Positions 39,210-49,500 of a stretch of 64,000 nucleotides of DNA are shown here, one piece after another. The translations under genes were made by a program, and so were the position numbers. Positions within the stretch are counted from its first letter, which is position 1, and the number at the start of each line of letters is the position of its first letter. Below the pieces are notes generated by a model. That model had not been told where the DNA came from, ran no database searches, and saw only the letters and a program-made list of their open reading frames with translations. Source of the DNA: Doris montereyensis (lineage: Eukaryota > Mollusca > Gastropoda > Nudibranchia > Dorididae); assembly GCA_037039925.1 (NCBI GenBank), contig JAXRKP010001066.1, positions 1 through 64,000 on the forward strand, in the 5' to 3' direction.

Positions 39210-39357
39210 TCAAGCCGTGTTTGTGTTATAGATACATAGAGATGCATTGTTTGTGTTATAGATATATAGACATTCTATGCTTGTCCTAGAGATATATATG
39301 GTAATGCCATGTTTGTTCTAAATAGATATATAGAGATACCATGTTTGTCCTATATAG

Positions 39358-39588
39358 AAGGGGGTGAGATGCAAAACCTGGTATGCGCCATTTTTACATG
39401 TTGTGAGTTTTTTCACCATTTTGTGAATGAAGAGTCTTCTGATGATGAAGTCCTTTTTGTTAAAAACTGACTATATCATATTTTAATTCAGCTCTAAACA
39501 TCAAATTGATCGGGCTTAATTTAGTACTAAGGGAAGACAAACTTGTCATCTTTTTTGGATATATCAGTTTTTCCATTTCACCCAGTGA
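39358..39588. mobile_element. Possible 231-bp MITE in the 30-bp array
   Basis: Unrelated sequence lies between two parts of the 30-bp array. Its ends form an imperfect inverted repeat: GGGGTGAGATGCAAAACCTG at the left, against TGGGTGAAATGGAAAAACTG as the reverse complement of the right end. TATATAG flanks it on both sides (39351-39357 and 39589-39595). That heptamer is common in the array, so the target duplication is weak evidence. No superfamily assigned. Confidence 0.5.
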
Positions 39589-39649
39589 TATATAGATCAT
39601 TATGGTGTCACCATGTGTGCTAGAGATATATATGGTGATGCCATACTCT

Positions 39650-42178
39650 ATTTTAGTTTTGTTTCCTTCAACCTGGCATGGCTTATACAAAGTTATATAC
39701 ACTCTATTTTAGTTTTGTTTCCTTCAACCTGGCATGGCTTATACAAAGTTATATACATTCTACTTTAGTTTTGTTTCCTTCAAACTGGCATGGCTTATAT
39801 AAAGTTATATACACTTCAACCTGACATGGCTTATACAAAGTTATATACACTCTATTTTAGTTTTGTTTCCTTCAACCTGGCATGGCTTATATAAAGTTAT
39901 ATACACTCTATTTTAGTTTTGTTTCCTTCAACCTGACATGGCTTATACAAAGTTATATACACTCTATTTCAGCTTTGTTTCCTTCAACCTGACATGGCTT
40001 ATACAAAGTTATATACACTTTATTTCAGCTTTGTTTCCTTCAACCTGACATGGCTTATACAAAGTTATATACACTCTCATGGCTTATACAAAGTTATATA
40101 CACTCTATTTTAGTTTTGTTTCCTTCAACCTGACATGGCTTATACAAAGTTATATACACTCTATTTTAGCTTTGTTTCCTTCGACCTGACATGGCTTATA
40201 TAAAGTTATATACACTTTTTTTAGCTTTGTTTCATTCAACCTGACATGGCTTATATAAAGTTATATACACTTCAACCTGACATGGCTTATGTAAAGGTAT
40301 ATACACTTCAACCTGACATGGCTTATATAAAGTTATATACACTTCAACCTGACATGGTTTATATAAAGCTATATACACTTCAACCTGGCATGGCTTATAC
40401 AAAGCTATATACACTCTATTTTAGTTTTGTTTCCTTCAACCTGACATGGCTTATATAAAGTTATATACACTTCAACCTGACATGGTTTATATAAAGTTAT
40501 ATACACTTCAACCTGGCATGGCTTATACAAAGTTATATACACTCTATTTTTGCTTTGTTTCCTTCAACCTGGCATGGCTTATACAAAGTTATATACACTC
40601 TACTTTAGTTTTGTTTCCTTCAACCTGATATGGCTTATACAAAGTTATATACACTTCAACCTGACATAGCTTATACAAAGTTATATACACTCTATTTTAG
40701 CTTTGTTTCCTACAACCTGACATGGCTTATACAAAGTTATATACACTCTACTTTAGTTTTGTTTCCTTCAACCTGATATGGCTTAAATACAAAGTTACAT
40801 ACACTCTATTTTAGTTTTGTTTCCTTCAACCTGGCATGGCTTATACAAAGTTATATACACTCTATTTTAGTTTTGTTTCCTTCAACCTGACATGGCTTAT
40901 ACAAAGTTATATACACTTCAACCTGACATGGCTTATACAAAGTTATATACACTCTATTTTAGTTTTGTTTCCTTCAACCTGGCATGGCTTATACAAAGTT
41001 ATATACACTCTATTTTAGCTTTGTTTCCTTCAACCTGACATGGCTTATACAAAGTTATATACACTCTACTTTAGTTTTTGTTTTCTTCAACCTCACATGG
41101 CTTATACAAAGTTATATACACTCTATTTTAGTTTTGTTTTCTTCAACCTGGCATGGCTTATACAAAGTTATATACACTCTATTTTAGTTTTGTTTCCTTC
41201 AACCTGACATGGCTTATACAAAGTTATATCACTCTATTTTAGTTTTGTTTCCTTCAACCTGACATGGCTTATACAATGTTATATACACTCTATTTTAGTT
41301 TTGTTTCCTTCAACCTGACATGGCTTATACAAAGTTATATACACTCTATTTTAGTTTAGTTTCCTTCAACCTGGCATGGCTTATACAAAGTTATATACAC
41401 TCTATTTTAGTTTTGTTTCCTTCAACCTGGCATGGCTTATACAAAGTTATATCACTCTATTTTAGTTTTGTTTCCTTCAACCTGGCATGGCTTATACAAA
41501 GTTATATACACTCTATTTTAGTTTAGTTTCCTTAAACCTGGCATGGCTTATACAAAGTTATATACACACTATTTTAGTTTTGTTTCCTTCAACCTCACAT
41601 GGCTTATACAAAGTTATATCACTGTATTTTAGTTTTGTTTCCTTCAACCTGACATGGCTTATACAAAGTTATATACACTCTATTTTAGTTTTGTTTCCTT
41701 CAACCTGGCATGGCTTATACAAAGTTATATACACTCTATTTCAGTTTTGTTTCCTTCAACCTGACATGTCTTATACAAAGTTATATACACTTTAACCTGA
41801 CATGGCTTATACAAAGTTATATACACTCTATTTTAGTTTTGTTTCCTTCAACCTGGCATGGCTTATACAAAGTTATATACACTCTACTTTAGTTTTGTTT
41901 CCTTCAACCTGACATGGTTTATACAAAGTTATATACACTCTATTTTAGCCGTTTCCTTCAACCTGGCATGGCGTATACAAATTTATATACAATTTATCTT
42001 AGTTTTGTTTCCTTCAAACCTGGCATGGCGTATACAAATTTATATACAATTTATCTTAGTTTCGTTTCCTTCAACCTGGCATTGCGTATACAAAGTTATA
42101 TACAATTTATCTTAGTTTTGTTTCCTTCAACCTGGCATGGCTTATACAAAGTTATATACACTCTATTTTAGGTTTGCT
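39650..42178. repeat. 56-bp / 36-bp minisatellite, ~2.5 kb
   Basis: About 47 units with the core ACATGGCTTATACAAAGTTA (or GCATGG). The long form adds a TTTTAGTTTTGTTTCC segment. A short form of about 36 bp lacks it and clusters mainly at 40.25-40.5 kb. The array ends about 210 bp from a furin-like exon. Confidence 0.95.
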
Positions 42179-42391
42179 GCCTTCAAGGTTCACATGTCAC
42201 CCCTGTAGTAGTTAAGTGAAGATCATAAGATTCTTGAGCAGAGATCTCAAGCAGGTTAAAGAAACATTGAATAAAGATGTGACACAAACCATCTTTGATG
42301 CAAACGCCATCACTCAAAGAGTTAAACAGATGTGAGCTAAAATGGTGAAATGAGTCACAGGGATTATTGATGAATTGGTGATCAGTCTTAC
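42179..42391. other. Intronic sequence between array and exon
   Basis: Intron sequence just downstream of the exon donor at 42391 on the minus strand. No further coding signal seen. Confidence 0.6.
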
Positions 42392-42574
42392 GTAAAATAT
42401 CCTGAGGCACATTCAGTGGTACAAACGTGTTGCGTTTCATCCAAGTAAAGACCGGACCTACAGGACAGGCACTGAGCCAACGTTGGTCCGTCACACGTTG
42501 CACAGCTGGCGTCGCACTGATGGCAGATTGAGTCCAAAGGAAAGTAACCATCTGGGCAAACTTTCACACACTCC
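42392..42574 (-). CDS. Furin-like convertase, Cys-rich repeat exon 2
   Basis: A 183-nt exon with acceptor TGTTTTGTTTTAG and donor TTTAC|GTAAGA. In frame it reads ECVKVCPDGYFPLDSICHQC, DASCATCDGPTLAQCLSC, then RSGLYLDETQHVCTTECASG. The C-x2-C-x3-C-x2-C with GPT/S-x-x-x-C-x2-C spacing is the furin-like repeat seen in furin, PC5, PACE4 and receptor tyrosine kinases. In convertases this region binds cell-surface partners and aids sorting. The acceptor phase fits the 54944-54856 exon exactly. It ends in phase 2, which does not fit the start of the final exon. Confidence 0.9.
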
Positions 42575-42730
42575 CTAAAACAAAACACATAAATATGCAA
42601 GCATCCATTATTTCAAAATGAAAAGTGAAAGTAAAATCTGTCAGAACTGTAAACTGCTAAATAAGTCATGAAGAAAAACTCATATACCTTATAATTAATG
42701 CAGTGTAACTTTACCTATAGGAAGTTAATG

Positions 42731-43173
42731 GAGCAATGTTTGACAGTGTTCCAAATTTGATTATCTTTGACACTGAAACTATGTTTGACAGTGTTCCAAA
42801 ATTGATTATCTTTGACACTGAAACTATGTTTGACAGTGTTTCAAAATTGATTATCTTTGACACTGAAACTATGTTTCACAATATTCTAAAATTGATTATC
42901 TTTGACACTGAAACTATGTTTGACAGCATTCCGAAATCAATTATTTTTTACATTGAAACTATGTTTGACAGCATTCTTCAATTAATTATCTTTGACACTC
43001 AAACTATGTTTGACAGTGGTCCTAAATTAATTATCCTTGACATTGACACTATGTTTGGCAGCATTCCTAAATTAATTATCTTTGACACTGAAACTATGTT
43101 CGGCAGTATTCTTACATTAATTATCTTTGGCACTGAAACTATGTTTAGCAGCATTCCTCAATTAATTATCTTT
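42731..43173. repeat. 45-bp minisatellite (left part)
   Basis: Nine to ten units of 45 bp with the core ACACTGAAACTATGTTTGAC followed by AGTGTTCC and AATTAATTATCTTTG. The 15-codon period keeps a 165-codon frame open, which is not a gene. The array is cut by a LINE at 43174 and resumes at 46231. Related remnants lie at 54172-54248 and 54455-54505. Confidence 0.93.
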
Positions 43174-46100
43174 CTTTCTTTCTTCCTTTATCAATTCCCA
43201 TTCACCTTTCGGTGTCTGGGTTCAGATGCCTGAGATGATCCTTCTCCAGGATGCCCTGTCCTGGAAAGTTTTGTTTCCTTCCAAAAAAGTTAAATTTCTA
43301 TGCTTTAATGCCTCTTTTACATCTTCTTCCCACTTTCTCCGAGGTCAGCCTTTTGGTCTTTTACCATGGGCTTTAGCACTGTAGACTGATATAGCTATTC
43401 TATTGTTATTCATTCTGTTTACATGCCCAAACCATCTCAATTGATTTGTTTCTATCTTAGTTTTTATGCCATCTGCTTTGGTTTGATCTCTTATTGTTGT
43501 GTTTCTGATTTTGTTTCTTTTAGTTTTCCCTACTACTCTTCTTAGATATTTCATTTCAGCTGCCTGTACTCTACTGTATTCTCTACTGTCTAAGGTCAAG
43601 GTTTCGCTGCCATAGAGGAGAGTATGACAATAAACTGTGTTGTATACTGCCATTTTGGTTTTTATTGACAATTCTTGTTTACCTACAATTGTCTTTCCTA
43701 GATGGTAATATATTGCACTTGCCTTTTGGATTCTCTGGCTAATTTCTTTTCTTAGTTTTCCCCCTGAGTTAATCATTACTCTAGGTAATTGCAGCTTTGA
43801 ACTTGTTCTAAATTCTTCCTGCCCAATTTAAGATTTTGTGTTTTAGCTTCCCTAGTTACTAGCATTGTTTTGATTTTCTTTGCATTTACTCTCATTCATC
43901 TTTTATTTAGTTCATCATGTTGATATTCGACTGAAAGCCACTTTCTGATTTTGGAAACAGAACTAACTCATCGGCAAATGAAAGCATTGATACATTTACT
44001 GATTTGAGCTTCCACATACCTACATTATTTTTCTTCATTTTCAAGGATGCTTTGCGACTGAATCCATAAATGTGACAAACAAAAGAGGTCTTAGGTTAAA
44101 ATCCTGTCTTACTCCGATATCTTCATCAAATTCTTCAGATATGTTTCCAGCTACTCTCACTGCACATGTTGGTTTAATGTAAAAACTTTTAATGACTTCT
44201 ATTAAATTTTGTTTTACCTTGTGTTTTTTAAGAAATGCCATAGTTCGTCCCTCCTCACAGTGTCAAATACCTTTTCTAAGTCAATAAAATACAGGTGCAA
44301 GTCGATGTTTCTCTCATGGAATTTTTCGATAATTTTTCTAATTGTAAATATGTGGTCTTGTACACTTCTTCCTGGTCTAAATCCACTCTGATGCTCTTCA
44401 ATCTGATCCTCGACTCTTTTCTTTAGTCTCATTTCCAGTATTCTGGCATACACTTTTCCTGGAACGCTAAATAGTGATATCCCTCTATAGTTTGAGCATT
44501 CCATAGTTATGTATTGGTACTACCGTTCCCTTTTTCCAGTCGTCTGGTACATGTTTGGACTTCCATACTTGTTGGCATATTGCATGTAGTAGTTTGTCTG
44601 CCTCTCTTCCTTGGTTTTTAATCATTTCTGAATGAACTCAACATGCTCCTGGGGCCTTTCCTTATTTCATTTTTCTTATAGTTGTTTGTAATTCTTCCAT
44701 TGAGATATCTACACCATCAGCTGTCTCCTTTGAATTACTTGTTACTCTTACTAATTGATTGATCTTTGCTCCTTGTTTCATATTTTCTGGAGAGATTATG
44801 TAATTGTTAAAAATACTTTCTCCATGTTTTCACAATGTCGCTGTCTTCTTTCATCATTTCTCCTTTGGCATTCTTAATTTGTCGTATTGAGCATGCTTTG
44901 GTCTTTCTCATGCTCTTCATTGACCCCAGAACAGCTTTTGATTTCCTTGATAGCTTTCTTCAAGCCTTTCAAGTCTTTGTCCAAACTCTTCCTATTGTTC
45001 TTATTATGCTTTTCTCAATCCTCTTTGGCGATAATTCTTGTATTCGCGTAATCTATCGTATCCTCTGGTCTCTGTGTGTGCAAGTATTTCTTCCAGGCAT
45101 CCTTCTTTTCTTTGATCCTAATCTCGACATTCTCATTCCACCATGCTGTTCTTTTCCTATTTCCTTTAACTGAGGAGTGTTTCTTTATACATTTGTCACT
45201 TTCCTTCTATTGTGCTATCATTCAGATCCATCTGCCTTTTTCACTGATAAATCTTTTTATCCTAGATTGGTTTATCTGTTTTTAATATTGATTTATTTAG
45301 TTCCTCTATTTTGAGTCAAGTAGCTTTCTTCTCTTTTCTTTTCTGTTTGTTTTCTTCAGTCAGTAATCTCATTTTGGCAACCACTAGATGCCTCTGTTAA
45401 CTCTTGCATCCATTGTACTGTAAAAAAGGGAGCTGCTAACTATTTTTAATGTAGTCTATCATTGACTTTTCACCTGTCTTCAATTACTTTTGTATATTTG
45501 TGGATATCTTTATGAGGAAAAAAGGTGTTGGCTATTTTTATGTTATTCTTTAGGCAAAAATCTATTAGTCTCTTTCCATTTGGAGAAGTTGTCTACTTCT
45601 TTACGTATTACTCCTCCTGATGTTTCAACATTGTTGCCTACTCCAGGTTTAAATCTCCTAAAAGCATTAGTTCCTGTTTTTTGGATTTAAGATTCTCTGC
45701 AGCTATTTGTAAATCATTTTCGAAGATATATTTTTCTTCTTTAGTGGCGTCTTCATTTGGTGCAAAAGCTTAATAGCTTCAAACTTTCTTAATAGCTTTT
45801 CATGCCTTTCATGCATTAGGAGACCTACTCCTGCTCTAGTTCTAGCTTTAAAATCTACTCCTGAAAAGATTAAAGCATAATTTAGTCCTACATTGTCTAT
45901 TCCTTGTCCTTGTTTCTGTAATGGCCAAAATGTCTACTTTGAATTTTTCCATTTTTTCAACTAATTCTGTCTTTTCTCTTTATTGCCCTAATACTCCATG
46001 TTTCAAAAATCACAACTTGAGGCCCCCTACCAGGCCTTGTTATTTTATGTCAAGGTTAACTCCCTTAGGCTTTGGACTACCAAAACCAGCATGCAAGGCA

Positions 46101-46230
46101 GCAGATTGTTATTTTCTGTCACAGTTAACTCCCTTAGCCTTTGGTCAGCCAAGACCTGTCTGCAAGGAGACTCGTGGATGGCCGGATTTGTCTACTCTCC
46201 ATACAAGTGCTTACCTGTCCAGTGCCCAGA
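43174..46230 (-). mobile_element. Family-1 LINE, copy B (~3.06 kb, near full length, inactive)
   Basis: Minus-strand non-LTR retrotransposon. From its 5' end it has a 5' UTR with two similar ~80-bp monomers, an AP-endonuclease-like region (QELMLLGDLN is visible), an RT (CSNYRGISLFSVPGKVYARI and HQSGFRPGRSVQDHIFTIRK), and a C-terminal region (LLYGSETLTLDSREYSRVQA and QLRWFGHVNRMNNNRIAISV). It ends in a (GAAA)n tail. The RT motif FADD reads FADE at 43967-43978, and frameshifts abound. AATTAATTATCTTT flanks it on both sides (43160-43173, 46231-46244). Clade not settled from sequence alone. Confidence 0.92.
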
Positions 46231-46283
46231 AATTAATTATCTTTGACACTCAAACTATGCTTGACAACATCTTTGACACTGAA
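46231..46283. repeat. 45-bp minisatellite (right remnant after LINE insertion)
   Basis: AATTAATTATCTTTGACACT and CAAACTATGCTTGACAACAT continue the array that stops at 43173. This shows that the LINE landed inside it. Confidence 0.9.
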
Positions 46284-46575
46284 TGGCATTTCAACTTCAA
46301 CGGATGCAAAGCTGGCTCCGCGAATTGAGAGGGGAAATGAACGGCGATTTAGGTCCCAATAGAACCCTAAATCGTGATGAAAATGATGAAGGCTCTGACA
46401 TTGAAGAAGTTTTAACTGATTTGAGTGGTTATTGAGGATGATGATGAATAAAAAAAATAGCAATAGATCTAGATTTAACTCCGACACTGAGGCGATCAAA
46501 GAGTTAGCAGGCCAAACCGAAACTGCTGTCCCTGTGTTAGACAGACCTATCCAACACTCAACTAGAGCCATTTAC
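46284..46575 (+). other. Unassigned, possibly coding-derived segment
   Basis: Non-repetitive segment between the 45-bp remnant and the 28-bp array. Frames contain acidic stretches, for example NDEGSDIEEVLTDLSG, and a 62-codon frame with AIKELAGQTETAVPVLDRP. Stops break it. It could be a fragment of a transposase N-terminus or of an unrelated gene. I cannot identify it. Confidence 0.35.
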
Positions 46576-49500
46576 AGTGTTCAATGTTGTAGATATCAGT
46601 CTTTCTGTTCAATGTTGTAGATATCAGTCTTTCTGTTCAATGTAGATATCAGTCTTTCTGTTCACTGTATGTTGTAGATAACAGTGCTTTTGTCCAATGT
46701 TGTAGATATCAGTCTTTCTGTTCAATGTTGTAGATATCAGTCTTTCTGTTCAATGTTGTAGATATCAGTCTTTCTGTCCAATATTGTAGATATCAGTCTT
46801 TCTGTCCAATGTTGTAGATATCAGTCTTTCTGTTCAATGTTGTAGATATCAGTGCTTTTTGTCCAATGTTGTAGATATCAGTCTTTCTGTTCAATGTTCT
46901 AGATATCAGTCTTTCTGTTCAATGTTGTAGATATCAGTCTTTCTGTTCAATGTTGTAGATATCAGTGTTTCTGTCCAATATTGTAGATATCAGTCTTTCT
47001 GTCCAATGTTGTAGATATCAGTCTTTCTGTTCAATGTTGTAGATATCAGTGCTTTTGACCAATGTTGTAGATATCAGTCTTTCTGTTCAATGTTATAGAT
47101 ATCAGTCTTTCTGTTCAATGTTGTAGATATCAGTTTTTCTGTTCAATGTTGTAGATATGTCTTTCTGTTCAATGTTGTAGATATCAGTCTTTCTGTCCAA
47201 TGTTGTAGATATCAGTCTTTCTGTTCAATGTTGTAGATATCAGTCTTTCTGTTCAATGTTGTAGATATCAGTCTTTCTGTTCAATGTTGTAGATATCAGT
47301 CTTTCTGTTCAATGTTGTAGATATCAGTCTTTCTGTTCAATGTTGTAGATATCAGTCTTTCTGTTCAATGTTGTAGATATCAGTCTTTCTGTTCAATGTT
47401 GTAGATATCAGTCTTTCTGTTCAATGTTTGTAGATATCAGTCTTTCTGTTCAATGTTGTAGATATCAATCTTTCTGTCCAATGTTGTAGATATCAATCTT
47501 TCTGTACAATGTTGTAGATATCAGTCTTTCTTTTCAATGTTGTAGATATCAGTCTTTCTGTTCAATGTTGTAGATATCAGTCTTTCTGTTCAATGTTGTA
47601 GATATCAGTCTTTCTGTTCAATGTAGATATCAGTCTTTCTGTTCACTGTATGTTGTAGATAACAGTGCTTTCTGTCCAATGTTGTAGATATCAGTCTTTC
47701 TGTTCAATGTTGTAGATATCAGTGCTTTTGTCCAATGTTGTAGATATCAGTCTTTCTGTTCAATGTTGTAGATATCAGTCTTTCTGTTCAATGTTGTAGA
47801 TATCAGTCTTCCTGTCCAATATTGTAGATATCAGTCTTTCTGTCCAATGTTGTAGATATCAGTCTTTCTGTTCAATGTTGTAGATATCAGTGCTTTTGAC
47901 CAATGTTGTAGATATCAGTCTTTCTCTTCAATGTTATAGATATCAGTCTTACTGTTCAATGCTGTAGATATCAGTTTTTCTGTTCAATGTTGTAGATATG
48001 TCTTTCTGTTCAATGTTGTAGATATCAGTCTTTCTGTTCAATGTTGTAGATATCAGTCTTTCTGTTCAATGTTGTAGATATCAGTCTTTCTGTCCAATAT
48101 TGTAGATATCAGCCTTTCTGTTCAATGTTGTAGATATCAGTCTTTCTGTTCAATGTTGTAGATATCAGTCTTTCTGTTCAATGTTGTAGATATCAGTCTT
48201 TCTGTTCAATGTTGTAGACATCAGTCTTTCTGTTCAATGTTGTAGATATCAGTCTTTCTGTTCAATGTTCTAGATATCAGTCTTTCTGTTCAATGTTGTA
48301 GATATCAGTCTTTCTGTTCAATGTTGTAGATATCAGTCTTTCTGTTCAATGTTGTAGATATCAGTCTTTCTGTTCAATGTTTGTAGATATCAGTCTTTCT
48401 GTTCAATGTTGTAGATATCAATCTTTCTGTCCAATGTTGTAGATATCAATCTTTCTGTCCAATGTTGTAGATATCAGTCTTTCTGTCCAATGTTTGTAGA
48501 TATCAGTCTTTCTTTTCAATTTTGTAGATATCAGTCTTTCTGTTCAATGTTGTAGATATCAGTCTTTCTGTCCAATGTTTGTAGATATCAGTCTTTCTGT
48601 TCAATGTTGTAGATATCAGTCTTTCTGTTCAATGCTGTAGATATCAGTCTTTCCGTTCAATGTTGTAGATATCAATCTTTCTGTCCAATGTTTGTAGATA
48701 TCAGTCTTTCTGTTCAATGTTGTAGATATCAGTCTTTCTATCCAATGTTTGTAGATATCATTCTTTCTGTCCAATGTTTGTAGATATCAGTCTTTCTGTT
48801 CAATGTTGTAGATATCAGTCTTTCTGTTCAATGTTGTAGATATCAGTCTTTCTGTTCAATGTTGTAGATATCAATCTTTCTGTTCAATGTTGTAGATATC
48901 AGTCTTTCTGTTCAATGTTGTAGATATCAGTCTTTCTGTTCAATGTTGTAGATATCAGTCTTTCTGTTCAATGTTGTAGATATCAGTCTTTCTGTCCAAT
49001 ATTGTAGATATCAGTCTTTCTGTCCAATGTTGTAGATATCAGTCTTTCTGTTCAATGTTGTAGATATCAGTGCTTTTGTCCAATGTTGTAGATATCAGTC
49101 TTTCTGTTCAATGTTATAGATATCAGTCTTTCTGTTCAATGTTGTAGATATCAGTTTTTCTGTTCAATGTTGTAGATATGTTCAATGTTGTAGATATCAG
49201 TCTTTCTGTTCAATGTTGTAGATATCAGTCTTTCTGTTCAATGTTGTAGATATCAGTCTTTCTGTTCAATGTTGTAGATATCAGTCTTTCTGTCCAATGT
49301 TGTAGATATCAGTCTTTCTGTGCAATGTTCTAGATATCAGTCTTTCTGTTCAATGTTGTAGATATCAGTCTTTCTGTTCAATGTTGTAGATATCAATCTT
49401 TCTGTCCAATGTTTGTAGATATCAGTCTTTCTGTTCAATGTTGTAGATATCAGTCTTTCTGTCCAATGTTTGTAGATATCAGTCTTTCTGTCCAATATTG

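Larger units (their letters stand above)
31436..39350. repeat. Large 30-bp minisatellite family, ~7.9 kb
   Basis: About 240 units of about 30 bp. Left part core: ATTTATCTTCTAGATGTATA followed by GTAATGCC. Right part (from about 35.9 kb) core: TTTGTCTTATAGATATATAG followed by AGATGCC. It is interrupted by a 445-bp hAT-like MITE and, in the right part, by AT, CT and CTCC microsatellites. Segmental duplications of about 1.02-1.05 kb and about 270 bp are visible. Most left-part units contain an XbaI site (TCTAGA). Confidence 0.97.

Noticed and set aside
30945..39350. CRISPR-like array (30-bp direct repeats)
   Set aside because: Units are contiguous with no unique spacers, vary in sequence, and the context is eukaryotic. 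It is a minisatellite.
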